From positions 372,001-436,000 of the forward strand of contig NZ_CP019067.1 of the NCBI RefSeq assembly GCF_001989615.1: a stretch of DNA of 64,000 nucleotides. Direction: 5' to 3'. The DNA is from Halorientalis sp. IM1011. GTDB lineage: Archaea > Halobacteriota > Halobacteria > Halobacteriales > Haloarculaceae. Below are positions 39,040 through 48,028 of this stretch, piece after piece (position 1 is the first letter of the stretch; every line of letters begins with the position of its first letter). The notes under the pieces are model-generated. The model was not told where the DNA came from and searched no databases. It saw only the letters and a list, made by a program, of their open reading frames with translations. The position numbers and the translations under genes were made by a program.

Positions 39040-41388
39040 GTGGACGAGACGATCCGCTGGCTCCGCGAGCGCCCCTATTACGACGGGCAGATCACCCACC
39101 ACGAGACGGTCCCCGGCCGCGAGGCCAGCTTCGCCGATCTCGACCTCCCGGATCGACTGGCTACCGCCCTCGAGAAACGGGAAATCGAGCGGCTCTACCG
39201 CCACCAGGCAGACGCCGTCGAGCGCGTCCGGGCCGGCGACGACGTGGTGCTGGCGACCGACACCGCGAGCGGGAAGAGCCTCGCCTACACCGTCCCCGCC
39301 TTCGAACGCGCGCTCGATCACACTGGCTGTACCCTCTACGTCGCCCCGCAGGTCGCACTCATCGAGGACCAGACCGACGCCCTGCAGGACCTCGCACACG
39401 GCCTCGGCTTCGGCAGTCGCGTCACGGTCGCCCAGTACACCGGCCGGCAGTCGAAATCCGAGAAAGAGGCGATCAGGGAGCGCCAGCCCACCGTCTTGCT
39501 GACGACGCCGGACATGCTCCACTACGGCATCCTGCCCCACAGCCACCGGCTCTGGGACTGGTTCTTCGAGCGCCTCGAAACGGTGGTGATCGACGAGGTC
39601 CACGAGTACCGCGGCGTGTTCGGCAGTCAGATCGGACTCGTCATCCGCCGACTGAATCGGGTCTGTGATCGATTCGACGCCTCACCCCAGTACGTCTGCT
39701 GTTCGGCGACCATCGGCAATCCGGTCGAACACGCGGCGACGGTGACGGGGCGGCCAGAGTCCTCGTTCGCGGCGATTACGACCGACGAGAGCGCGACGGG
39801 GCCGACCCACTGGCTGGTCTGGAATCCGCCGGAGTACGAGGAGAACAGGGGCTGGGGAAGCGGCCGCCGGAAGTCCAGCCACACCGAGACGAAGCGGCTG
39901 TTCGTCGACCTCGTGAGCCGCGGACTCCAGACCGTCGTGTTCACCCGCTCGCGCCAGACCGCCGAGCGCTACGCCACGGAGAGCGCCGACGAGTTGCGCC
40001 GGCGGGGCGACCGCGAGGCGGCCGACGGCGTGACGGCCTACCAGGCGGCGCTGACGAGCGAGCGCCGCCGGTCGGTGGAGGACGGGCTCCAGTCCGGCGA
40101 GATCCGGGGCGTCTGGAGCACGAACGCGCTCGAACTCGGCGTCGACATCGGCGGCCTCGACGCGGTCCTGCTCGACGGCTACCCCGGCACCCGGATGCAG
40201 GCCTTCCAGCAGGCCGGCCGCGCCGGCCGCGGGACCGACCCGAGCCTCGTGGTCATGGTCGCCGGCGAGGACCAGCTCGACCAGTACTTCGCGACGAATC
40301 CCGTGGAGTTCTTCGAGGGCGAACCGGAACGCGCCATCTCGAACCCGGGGAATCGAAACCTGATGCCCGGCCACGTCCTGTCGGCCGCCCGCGAGACGTG
40401 GCTCACGCCGACCGACGACCGCCACTTCGGCGCGGTGTTCCCCGAGGTCGTGGCCGAGTTGACCGAGACCGGCGACCTCGACCGACGGGAGACCGACGCC
40501 GGCATCCGCTGGCTCTACGACGGCGACGGGAGCCCACAGCACGAGATGAACCTCCGGACCGTCGACGACCGGCAGGTCAAGCTACGGGACCGCGCGAGCG
40601 GTGATACCATCGCGGAACTCCCCTTCGGCGACGCCCTCCGGGACGCCCACCCGGGCGCGATCTACCACCATCAGGGCCGCAGCTACGAGGTGGTCGATCT
40701 CGACCTCGATCTGGGCGTCGCAGAACTCTCCCAGACCCACGCCGACTACTACACGCAGGTACTCCACGACAAGACGATCACCGTCGAGGAAGACCGCGCG
40801 GAGACGACGCTGCCGGGGCGGTCCGACAGCACCTTGCGGCTCGCGGACGTGACGATGCGCAAGCAGATCACGGGCTACGAGCGCCGGGACGGCTCCAGCG
40901 GCGAACCCCTCGGCCGGTTCGGGCTGGACCTGCCCGAGACGACGCTTTCGACGACCGCCTTCTACTTCACCGTCCCCGAACCGGTGGAGACGGAGATGCG
41001 CCAGCGGGCGGGCGATCGGGAGGGAATCGCGAACACCGACGAGGCCTTCGGGGGCGGCATCCACGCCGCCGAGCACGCCACGATCGCCATGATGCCCGCC
41101 GAACTCCTCTGTGACCGCCGGGACGTGGGCGGGCTGTCGACGCCGCTGCACCCCCACACGGACCAGTCGACCATCTTCGTCTACGACGGCTACCCCGGCG
41201 GCGTCGGGTTGACGGAACGCGCCTACGCCGATATCGGGTCGCTCCTCTCGACGACCCGGCGGATGGTCGCCTCGTGTGAGTGTTCGGACGGCTGTCCGGC
41301 CTGCGTCCAGTCGCCCCACTGCGGGAACGCCAACGACCCGCTGGACAAGGACCTCGCACTCTTCCTGCTGGAGGAAGTCGAAGGATGA
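39040..41388 (+). CDS. DEAD/DEAH-box helicase of the MrfA (YprA) type
   Basis: 782 residues from GTG 39040. Superfamily 2 helicase motifs: Q-like RHQADAVERV near residue 56, Walker A ATDTASGKSLAY near 72, DEVH near 186, SAT near 225, then the second RecA domain with LELGVDIGGLDAV near 370 and QQAGRAGRG near 396. The C-terminal DUF1998 domain carries four Cys in CECSDGCPACVQSPHC near 750, the metal site of mitomycin-repair helicases. It probably acts in repair of crosslinked or bulky DNA damage. The partner exonuclease MrfB is not adjacent. Confidence 0.92.
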   Translation: MDETIRWLRERPYYDGQITHHETVPGREASFADLDLPDRLATALEKREIERLYRHQADAVERVRAGDDVVLATDTASGKSLAYTVPAFERALDHTGCTLYVAPQVALIEDQTDALQDLAHGLGFGSRVTVAQYTGRQSKSEKEAIRERQPTVLLTTPDMLHYGILPHSHRLWDWFFERLETVVIDEVHEYRGVFGSQIGLVIRRLNRVCDRFDASPQYVCCSATIGNPVEHAATVTGRPESSFAAITTDESATGPTHWLVWNPPEYEENRGWGSGRRKSSHTETKRLFVDLVSRGLQTVVFTRSRQTAERYATESADELRRRGDREAADGVTAYQAALTSERRRSVEDGLQSGEIRGVWSTNALELGVDIGGLDAVLLDGYPGTRMQAFQQAGRAGRGTDPSLVVMVAGEDQLDQYFATNPVEFFEGEPERAISNPGNRNLMPGHVLSAARETWLTPTDDRHFGAVFPEVVAELTETGDLDRRETDAGIRWLYDGDGSPQHEMNLRTVDDRQVKLRDRASGDTIAELPFGDALRDAHPGAIYHHQGRSYEVVDLDLDLGVAELSQTHADYYTQVLHDKTITVEEDRAETTLPGRSDSTLRLADVTMRKQITGYERRDGSSGEPLGRFGLDLPETTLSTTAFYFTVPEPVETEMRQRAGDREGIANTDEAFGGGIHAAEHATIAMMPAELLCDRRDVGGLSTPLHPHTDQSTIFVYDGYPGGVGLTERAYADIGSLLSTTRRMVASCECSDGCPACVQSPHCGNANDPLDKDLALFLLEEVEG

Positions 41389-41404
41389 GGGGCCGGGAGG
41401 CCGG

Positions 41405-42625
41405 TCAGTCCGCCGGTTCCGGCCCGGTGTCGAACATCGGGCTCTCGCCGGCGATCTCGTCGTCGTGGAGGTAACACTGCGGGTCGGGGGCGAAGGGGTC
41501 GTCGTGGACCGACAGCGCGCGCAGTCGCGAGCCGCCGCGACAGACCGACTGGTAGGCACAGTCCGCGCACTTCCCCGTGAGGTGGTCCTCGCGGTTCCGG
41601 AGTTTCTGGAGGAGTGGGTTGGACTCGTCGTCCCAGATCGCACCGAACGGGCGGTCCCGGACGTTACCCAGCGAGTAGTTCTGCCAGAACTGGGTGAGGT
41701 GGACGTTGCCCTGGTAGTCAACGTCGGCGACGCGCTCGCCGGTCGGGTCGCCACCGTTGATCTGCAGGTAGCGGTAGATCCGCTCGGCGGCGGCGTCGCT
41801 CAGATGCTCGCGGGCGTACTCGACGAGGTAGCCGGCGTCGGCGTAGTTACCCACCAGCAGGGTCTCGATCTCCTCGCCGCGGGCGTGGTACTCGCGGGTC
41901 ATGTCACAGACCGTCTGGACCGCTTCGCGGCGCTCCTCGGGCGTGAGGTCCACGTCCTGAATCTCGTTGCCGCGGCCGCCGTAGTCCAGGTGGTAGAAAC
42001 AGAACCGGTCGAGCCCGGCGTCGTGGAGCAACTCGACCACGTCTTCGAGGTCGTCGGCGTTGTGTTTCGTGATCGTGTATCGGAGGCCGGTCTTGAGGCC
42101 CGCGGACTGGCAGGCCTCGATGCCCCGGAGCGCTGCGTCGAACGCGCCCTCCTCCCCGCGGAAGGCGTCGTTGCGCTCGGGGAGCCCGTCGACGGAGACG
42201 CCGGCGTACTGCAGGCCGGCGTCTTTCAGATCGTGGGCGCGTTCCTCCGTGATGAGCGTCCCGTTGGTCGAGAGCACGGGGCGAATCCCGCTGTCGGCGG
42301 CGTAGGCGACGAGTTCTTCGAGGTCGTCCCGAACCAGCGGTTCCCCGCCCGAGAAGAGGACGACGGGGACGCCGTAGTCGGCCAGGTCGTCGAGCAGGCG
42401 CTTGCCTTCCGCGGTCGAGAGTTCGCCCGGCGCGGTCTCGGTGTCGGCGGCGGCGTAGCAGTGGTCGCAGTAGAGGTTGCACTGCTTGGTGGTGTTCCAG
42501 ACGACGACGGGGCGGCGCTGTTTCTCCTCGCGGATCTGCTCGCGGTCGGACTCGTCGGCGGCGTCGTACCGGAGGCCGTCCCCCTCGGCGTCGAGGTCGC
42601 AGAGGAGTTTACTGACGGAGATCAT
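41405..42625 (-). CDS. Radical SAM/SPASM protein, NirJ/Ahb-like
   Basis: 406 residues. The radical-SAM cluster motif is C49-x3-C53-x2-C56 (CNLYCDHC), followed by VVLFSGGEPL near residue 90 and STNGTLITEE near 118. The C-terminal SPASM region has GKCADCAYQSVCRGG near 351 and a later Cys, ligating an auxiliary Fe-S cluster. It resembles NirJ/AhbC/AhbD enzymes of the siroheme-dependent heme pathway, which haloarchaea use instead of the classical one. Its position beside halocyanin and oxidase-related genes supports a heme role. Which step it catalyses cannot be decided from sequence alone. Confidence 0.85.
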   Translation of the reverse strand: MISVSKLLCDLDAEGDGLRYDAADESDREQIREEKQRRPVVVWNTTKQCNLYCDHCYAAADTETAPGELSTAEGKRLLDDLADYGVPVVLFSGGEPLVRDDLEELVAYAADSGIRPVLSTNGTLITEERAHDLKDAGLQYAGVSVDGLPERNDAFRGEEGAFDAALRGIEACQSAGLKTGLRYTITKHNADDLEDVVELLHDAGLDRFCFYHLDYGGRGNEIQDVDLTPEERREAVQTVCDMTREYHARGEEIETLLVGNYADAGYLVEYAREHLSDAAAERIYRYLQINGGDPTGERVADVDYQGNVHLTQFWQNYSLGNVRDRPFGAIWDDESNPLLQKLRNREDHLTGKCADCAYQSVCRGGSRLRALSVHDDPFAPDPQCYLHDDEIAGESPMFDTGPEPAD

Positions 42626-42765
42626 CGGCCCACCCCGTTCGTCGGCGACCGATCACGACCCACGATACTGCGGGCGCTTTGCTCCAGGCTCGGCGACATA
42701 CCTGATCGAAGGGAACACGTTCACAAACCGCCACTGTGCGTTCTCAAACCGTGGGAACGGGACTG

Positions 42766-42804
42766 TTTATTTACCCGTATCCAACCCTCACGATCAGAGT
42801 GAGG
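42766..42804 (+). promoter_or_regulatory. Halocyanin promoter with inverted repeat
   Basis: TTTATTTA (42766-42773) is a TATA-like box predicting a start near 42796. The dyad CCTCAC (42786-42791), seven bases, GTGAGG (42799-42804) straddles this start and could be an operator. A leader of about 20 bases before ATG 42816 would follow; GTG 42804 in frame lies in the dyad. Confidence 0.45.
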
Positions 42805-42815
42805 TGACCATTGAG

Positions 42816-43316
42816 ATGGAGCGACGTACGTTCGTGCGTGGAATCGGAGCGGTGACAGTGGCCGGCGCGCTGGCTGGCTGTAGCGGTGGCGGAAACGGCG
42901 ACGGAGACGGCGGTGGCGACACCACCACCACGAGCGGTGACGGTGGCGGGGAAGCGACTGCCAGCGTTCCCAGCGAAGTCGACACCTACCTGAACGACAA
43001 CGACGCGCGGCTGTACAACGGTAACGCAGTCGACGAGACCGGGAACGACACCGTGACCGTCAGCGTCGGGGCCGGCGAGCAGAACTACGCGTTCGATCCT
43101 GCGGCGGTCAAGATCTCGACCGGTACGACAGTCGAGTGGGCCTGGGGCGGAGACCTCCAGCACAACGTCGTCGCGACCGACGGCACGTTCGAGAGCGAGC
43201 GGTACACCAGTCCCGGCGTCAACTTCTCGTACACGTTCGAGGAAGCCGGCAACTACACCTACTACTGTACGCCCCACCGGCAGCTGGGGATGCACGGCGC
43301 GATCATCGTCGAATAG
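42816..43316 (+). CDS. Halocyanin (lipid-anchored blue copper protein)
   Basis: 166 residues from ATG 42816 (an in-frame GTG at 42804 would add four). The Tat signal RRTFVRGIGAVTVAGALAGC ends in a lipobox with Cys22, so it is exported folded and lipid-anchored. A Gly/Asp/Thr-rich spacer (residues 24-48) precedes the plastocyanin-like domain, whose copper ligands are His116 (LQHNVV), Cys151, His154 and Met159 (YYCTPHRQLGMH). It is the classical mobile halocyanin of haloarchaeal respiration. The promoter has an inverted repeat at the start site. The other halocyanin (38298) differs in having a C-terminal anchor. Confidence 0.92.
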   Translation: MERRTFVRGIGAVTVAGALAGCSGGGNGDGDGGGDTTTTSGDGGGEATASVPSEVDTYLNDNDARLYNGNAVDETGNDTVTVSVGAGEQNYAFDPAAVKISTGTTVEWAWGGDLQHNVVATDGTFESERYTSPGVNFSYTFEEAGNYTYYCTPHRQLGMHGAIIVE

Positions 43317-43365
43317 ACTGCGACGCTCGCTTTCTTTCCCGCCCGATACGATCGGACAGCGTCCG

Positions 43366-43452
43366 CTAACTCACGACCAGCACGAAGCCCGTGACGAACA
43401 TCATCAGCGCGATCCCTGCGAGGACGAGAAAGAGCAGGTCTTTTTCGGTCAT
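43366..43452 (-). CDS. 28-residue single-span membrane protein
   Basis: From ATG 43452 to TAG at 43366: MTEKDLLFLVLAGIALMM and a second hydrophobic half ending VVS. A charged start (TEKD) and one long hydrophobic helix fill the whole chain, as in tiny accessory subunits of cytochrome oxidases. It is divergent from the 'cox cluster' gene at 43507 and shares with it a palindromic TATA-like box, which supports that it is real. Function unknown; a small oxidase subunit is a guess. Confidence 0.6.
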   Translation of the reverse strand: MTEKDLLFLVLAGIALMMFVTGFVLVVS

Positions 43453-43478
43453 CGTTGCCCACTACGATGTGAAACGGC

Positions 43479-43484
43479 TAATTA
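43479..43484. promoter_or_regulatory. Shared palindromic TATA-like box (bidirectional promoter)
   Basis: TAATTA is its own reverse complement. Its centre is 25-26 bases before ATG 43507 on the plus strand and about 29 bases before ATG 43452 on the minus strand, so one box could serve leaderless transcription in both directions. Confidence 0.5.
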
Positions 43485-43506
43485 CCTTCGTCTCCAACCG
43501 GAGCCA

Positions 43507-43779
43507 ATGGCAGACACCGCGACCCAGACACCGAGCGGCCGGCCGGGCAATCGCGTCGTCCTGTTCATCTACGCCGCCATCGTCGCCATCGCCGGCGTGA
43601 TGGGCTTCATCCTCGGCAACGCCCGCCCCGAGGACCTCGACCCGGAGCTGTTCGGGTTCATCCAGTTGCCGCCCAACGCCTTCGGCACCGCACTCTACGG
43701 CATGATCACCGTCGCCATCGGCCTGGGAATCCTCCTCGGACTGGTGATCTACGTCTCCGAACGGTACCCCGACGCCTGA
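43507..43779 (+). CDS. 'Cox cluster' small membrane protein (DUF7520-like)
   Basis: 90 residues with two membrane helices at about 18-38 and 60-82, linked by the loop NARPEDLDPELFGFIQLPP. The chain ends ERYPDA. Haloarchaeal proteins of this kind are annotated as cox-cluster proteins because they occur beside cytochrome oxidase genes, suggesting an assembly or accessory role in the membrane. In this window the nearest oxidase gene is 17 kb away, but halocyanin lies next door. Leaderless start supported by the TAATTA box. Confidence 0.75.
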   Translation: MADTATQTPSGRPGNRVVLFIYAAIVAIAGVMGFILGNARPEDLDPELFGFIQLPPNAFGTALYGMITVAIGLGILLGLVIYVSERYPDA

Positions 43780-43790
43780 GTTCCGGGTCC

Positions 43791-45410
43791 TCACCCCTGG
43801 CCGACCATGCTGTCCTCGTCGTCCCACTCCTGCTCGCGGAGTTCGTACTTCTGGATCTTGCCCGTCGCCGTCGTCGGGAGCTCCTCGACGAACTCGAACC
43901 GGTGGACGACCTTGTAGCCGGCCAGTTGCGACTCGCAGAAGGTCTTGAGTTCCTCGGGCGAGACCGGCGGGTTCTCGGGGTCGTCGTTGGACGGGACGAC
44001 GAAGGCCTTGGGCGTCTCGCCCCACTCCTCGCTGGGCGAGGGGATCACCGCGACCTGACTCACCGCGTCGTGTTCGTAGAGGGTGTCCTCCAGTTCGATG
44101 CTCGAGATGTTCTCCCCGCCCGAGATGATGATGTCTTTCTTGCGGTCCTGAATCGAGATCATCCCGTGCTCGTCGACCACGGCGAGGTCGCCGGTGTGGT
44201 AGTAGCCCTCGATCCGGTCGGTGAAGGCCTCCTCGGTGGCCTCTGGTTTGTTCCAGTAGCGATCCATCACCTGATTGCCGCGGACGACCACCTCGCCGAT
44301 GGTCCCGTCGTCCCACGGCACTTCCTCGCCGTCCTCGTCGACGACGCGCACGTCCGTCCCGAGGTAGCCGAGGCCCTGTCGCTTCTTGATCTTGAACCGC
44401 GAATCGCTGTCCGCGTCGAGCAGCCGGGGGGCGTCGGAGGTGGTGATCAGCGGGCCAGTCTCGGTCGCGCCGTAGACGTGTTTGAGTCGCCAGCCGAACT
44501 CGTCCTCTACTTTCCGGATGGTGGCTTCGGGCGGTGCGCTCCCGGCGGTGGCGATGCGAACGGGGTTGTCGCCGGTGGTCGTCACGTCACCGTCCTCGCT
44601 CTCGTAGTGATCGGAGAGCATGTTCAACACCGTCGGTGCACCGCACATGTAGGAGACGTCCTCCTCGGCGACTGTGTCGAAGATCCACTCGGCGTCGACG
44701 CCGCGGGTGCAGACGTGGGTCGCGCCCATGCCCGTGACGGCGTAGATGTGCCCCCAGCCGTTGACGTGGAACATCGGCAGGGTCCAGAGGTAGACGTCGT
44801 CGTCGCGAATCTCCTGGTGGACGGAGACGAGGTAGGCGTGGATCGTCTCGGTCCGGTGGGTCCGGACGACACCCTTCGGATCGCCGGTCGTCCCGGAGGT
44901 GTAGTTGATCGTGATGTCGTCGTCCTCGCTCATCTCCGGCCGGTCGTAGTCGGTGCCGGCGTCTTCGATCACCGCGTCGAAGGACTCCCAGTCGCCGTCG
45001 ACCGCGTCGACGTCGTTGGTGACGAACGTCTCGGTCGGCACGTCGTCCCTGACGGCCTCGATCCGGTCCGCGTACTCGTGGTCGGCGTAGATGGCGTCGA
45101 CCTCGGCGTCGCTCAGGATGTACTCGAAGTCGTCGGGGACCAGCCGGTAGTTCAGCGGCGTGTGGACGGCACCGATCTGCATGCTCCCGTAGGCGGCTTC
45201 GAGGTGGTAGTGCGTGTTGGGGTCCAGTACCGCCACGCGGTCCCCTTTCTCGATGCCCCGATCCTGCAGAAATGCGGAAAACCCGTCGGCTCGCTCTCCG
45301 AGTTCGTCGTAGCTGTACCGCTCCCCGGTCGTCGCGACGACGGCCTCCTCGTCGCCGTAGTGGCGTCGCGCCCGGTCCAGAAAGTCCGTGACCAGCAGTG
45401 GTTTCTCCAT
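43791..45410 (-). CDS. Fatty-acid-CoA ligase (AlkK/medium-chain type)
   Basis: 539 residues from ATG 45410 (a GTG at 45422 would add four). Adenylate-forming enzyme with P-loop YTSGTTGDPKGVVRTH near residue 185, YGATETGP near 325, GYYHTGDLAVVDEHGMI near 410, DRKKDIIISGGENIS near 428 and the C-terminal catalytic Lys in TATGKIQKYELR near 522. It activates a medium- or long-chain fatty acid with ATP and CoA in the cytoplasm, feeding beta-oxidation. A TATA-like box centred near 45440 supports a leaderless transcript from 45410. Confidence 0.9.
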   Translation of the reverse strand: MEKPLLVTDFLDRARRHYGDEEAVVATTGERYSYDELGERADGFSAFLQDRGIEKGDRVAVLDPNTHYHLEAAYGSMQIGAVHTPLNYRLVPDDFEYILSDAEVDAIYADHEYADRIEAVRDDVPTETFVTNDVDAVDGDWESFDAVIEDAGTDYDRPEMSEDDDITINYTSGTTGDPKGVVRTHRTETIHAYLVSVHQEIRDDDVYLWTLPMFHVNGWGHIYAVTGMGATHVCTRGVDAEWIFDTVAEEDVSYMCGAPTVLNMLSDHYESEDGDVTTTGDNPVRIATAGSAPPEATIRKVEDEFGWRLKHVYGATETGPLITTSDAPRLLDADSDSRFKIKKRQGLGYLGTDVRVVDEDGEEVPWDDGTIGEVVVRGNQVMDRYWNKPEATEEAFTDRIEGYYHTGDLAVVDEHGMISIQDRKKDIIISGGENISSIELEDTLYEHDAVSQVAVIPSPSEEWGETPKAFVVPSNDDPENPPVSPEELKTFCESQLAGYKVVHRFEFVEELPTTATGKIQKYELREQEWDDEDSMVGQG

Positions 45411-45482
45411 CGTGCCTGCCACAACGAGGGTAAACCTAATAGTAGTTTCCGACGGATCCGCGCGGTGGGAACCCGGAAGCGC

Positions 45483-47915
45483 TCAGCGGTCGCGGGACGC
45501 GTCGGTGCCGACCGGGAGCGACAGTTCGATCACGGTGCCGTCCGCGTCCGCTTCGAGCACCGAGATCGACCCGCCGGCGGCGGTGACGACCCAGTCGGCC
45601 AGCCAGAGCCCCAGTCCGCTCCCGTGGTCCAGTGGCGTCTCCAGCCCCCCTTCCAGCACGGCGTGGTCCTGGTCGGGGAGGCCCGGCCCTTCGTCGGCGA
45701 TCCTGACCGTCACGCCGTCGGCCGCCCGCGTGATGGCCACGTCGACGGTCGGTTCGTCGGTCCGGGCGTGTTTGATGGCGTTCTCCAGAAGTTCCCGGAC
45801 GGCCACGTCGAGCGTCGGATCGACGGCGGCGACGGCCTCGCGATCACCCCGCACCGTCACTGTCGCGTCGGGGTACTCTTCGACCAGGGACTCGCCGACC
45901 CGGTCGACGAACGGCCCGAGTTCGACGCTGTCGGCGTCGGGATCGCGCTCGTCCAGCTGGCCGAACGTCCGGGCTTTCTCGCCCAGATCCGCCAGATTGC
46001 GTGCGGTCTCCATGATGCGAGCGAGGTGAGTCAGATCGTCCTCGTCGTCGAGCGACGCTTCGAGGATCGAGGCGCGCCCGACGATGACGTTCATGTCGTT
46101 GCGAATGTTGTGCCGGAGGACGCGGTTGAACACGCTCAGCGCCTGTTCGCGGCGTTTGCGGTCGCGCACGTCTCGCAGACTGGCGAGGACGTACTCCTCG
46201 CCGTCGAGTTCCAGCGCGGCGGCCGAGACGGCGACCGGTACGTGACCGCCGTCTCCCGTCCGACAGACGAGTTCGTCGGCCCGCGCGCGGCCGTTGTCGT
46301 GGGTGCGGTCGAGCAGCCGCCGGAAGGCGTCGAGGTCGTCGCGACAGATCGTCGAGGGCGCGATCGTCCGGAGCGCCGCCCGGTCGTACCCCAGTAGCTC
46401 ACAGATCCGGTCGTTGCAGTCGACGATCTCGTCGGCCTCGTCGTCGACCAGCAGGAGGCCGTCGCTTGCCGACTCGAAGATACGCCGGAACCGCTCGCGG
46501 GCACCCTGTAACTGCTCGATCCAGTCGGTCCGGTCGAGGGCCGCCACCACGTTCGAGCCGAGCATCCCCGCCATCGACCTGTCGATGCCGTCGAAGGCAT
46601 CGACCGTCTCCGAGCCCGCCACGAGGACCCCTTCGGTTCCGAGCGGTGTGACGAGTGCGCTCCGGGTCAGGGAGCCGAAACCACAGCCGTCCAGTTCCCC
46701 GGGATTACCCGAGGGGGTCCGATCACCGTCGGAGTCTCGATCCGACTCCTGCTCGGACAGGCCGCCGTACCGGCCGGTCTCGCCCGTGTCGAGTGCGGTC
46801 CAGAGTTTTTCTCCGCGGTCGTCGCTACGGTCGATCCGGCCGGGGTCGTCCGAACAGCCGTGGCTCGCGGCCGGGCGGAGCGTCGTCCCGGCTTCGTCGT
46901 CGACCAGCCAGACCCGACTTCGGGGGGCGTCAAGCACCGTCGCGGTCACCTCTGTGGCCGTCTCACAGACCGCGGTCGCCGTCCGCGCCCGAAGCAGGTC
47001 GGCGGTGCCGTCGTGGAGCCGATCGAGAGCGTCCTCGCGGCGCGCCCGTTCGAGTTCGTGGCTGAGCCACCGCGCGACGAGGCTGACGAAGGCCCGTTCG
47101 GCCTCGTCGAACGAGGGGTGTGCCGAGCGGTCCATGAAGCAGACGGTGCCGTACAGCGACCCGCCGACGGTGATGCGAGCGCCGAGATAGCACTCCACGC
47201 CGGTTGCCTCGTAGGCCGGATCGCCGACCCACCCCTCCTCGGCGGCGTGAGCGATCGTCAACACCTCCTCGGACTGGATCGTCCGCCGACAGAACGTCTC
47301 GGGCAACTCCAGCAACTCGCCGGGTTCGATGGGCAGTTCGCCGACGCTCGCGACCACCTCGTACCGCTCGGGCTCGCGGTCGATCGTCGAGAAGTGCGCG
47401 TTTTCGACGCCCAACCTGTCGAGTCCGATCCCGAGGATGCGGTCGGCCTTCTCCTCGAAGGTCAGCGTCTCGTCGGTCGCCACGTCGTAGAGGTCGCGCA
47501 GGTACCGCCCGTCCGGCCCAGTGTCGGCCGCCGACCCCGGGTCCTCCATCGACCGGCGACCCCGGACCACGCCCAGCACGCGGTTCGCCAGCGCAGCGAA
47601 CCGGTCCTCGTCGGTCACGACCACGTCGGTCACGCCTCCTTCCTCGGCGCGGCGGCGGACCGCGGCCGCCTCGTCGGGGGCCGCGAGGACGACGAGGGGG
47701 AGAGTTCCGCGGTCGGCGAGTCGCTCCCAGTCCGCGTCGGACTGGGGTGTGACGGCCACGACGCAGTCCAGCGCCGAGGCGTCCGACTCCACGGCGGACG
47801 CGTCCCGCTCCACGACGGTCACGTCCCCGTCTGCGACGGCGGCGAGCGCCCGGCGGACCCGCTCGGTCGCGTCCGCGGCCTCCGCGACGACACAAACCGA
47901 GATGCGGTCAGTCAT
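45483..47915 (-). CDS. Multi-sensor histidine kinase
   Basis: 810 residues, cytoplasmic. Residues 1-120 look like a degenerate receiver-type domain. Two GAF-like domains follow (about 150-300, with VECYLGARITVGGSLYGTVC, and about 310-455). A PAS domain occupies about 465-590 (DGLLLVDDEADEIVDCND). The H-box is RHNIRNDMNVI with the phosphorylated His near 601, and the HATPase domain shows N-box ELLENAIKHA, G1 DEGPGLP and G2 GSGLGLWL. No membrane span, so it reads internal signals, possibly redox or light through GAF/PAS ligands. No response regulator lies next to it. Confidence 0.9.
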   Translation of the reverse strand: MTDRISVCVVAEAADATERVRRALAAVADGDVTVVERDASAVESDASALDCVVAVTPQSDADWERLADRGTLPLVVLAAPDEAAAVRRRAEEGGVTDVVVTDEDRFAALANRVLGVVRGRRSMEDPGSAADTGPDGRYLRDLYDVATDETLTFEEKADRILGIGLDRLGVENAHFSTIDREPERYEVVASVGELPIEPGELLELPETFCRRTIQSEEVLTIAHAAEEGWVGDPAYEATGVECYLGARITVGGSLYGTVCFMDRSAHPSFDEAERAFVSLVARWLSHELERARREDALDRLHDGTADLLRARTATAVCETATEVTATVLDAPRSRVWLVDDEAGTTLRPAASHGCSDDPGRIDRSDDRGEKLWTALDTGETGRYGGLSEQESDRDSDGDRTPSGNPGELDGCGFGSLTRSALVTPLGTEGVLVAGSETVDAFDGIDRSMAGMLGSNVVAALDRTDWIEQLQGARERFRRIFESASDGLLLVDDEADEIVDCNDRICELLGYDRAALRTIAPSTICRDDLDAFRRLLDRTHDNGRARADELVCRTGDGGHVPVAVSAAALELDGEEYVLASLRDVRDRKRREQALSVFNRVLRHNIRNDMNVIVGRASILEASLDDEDDLTHLARIMETARNLADLGEKARTFGQLDERDPDADSVELGPFVDRVGESLVEEYPDATVTVRGDREAVAAVDPTLDVAVRELLENAIKHARTDEPTVDVAITRAADGVTVRIADEGPGLPDQDHAVLEGGLETPLDHGSGLGLWLADWVVTAAGGSISVLEADADGTVIELSLPVGTDASRDR

Positions 47916-48028
47916 CGTGGTCTGGACCGACGCGTCCGGCCGCCACTCGTTCGATCATGGCACCCCCGAGGAGCCGCGACCGCTTCAATGTAGGGGGCTC
48001 GACATGCGCGGGCGACCACCGACGTCGA
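47916..48028. other. Short gap between the kinase and mutase genes
   Basis: 113 bases lie before the kinase start and behind the mutase stop, both on the minus strand. It should hold the kinase promoter; I see no convincing TATA box. Confidence 0.3.

Noticed and set aside
41920-41945. CCGC-TTC-GCGG in the radical SAM gene as another copy of the palindromic element
   Set aside because: The arms are only four bases long, and the residues belong to an expected Arg-rich helix, so it is probably chance.
43902-46397. An 831-codon plus-strand open frame covering the acyl-CoA ligase and kinase genes
   Set aside because: It runs exactly opposite two clear genes and is rich in Val/Asp/Arg/Gly, the usual antisense shadow of GC-rich haloarchaeal codons. 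It has no family motif.
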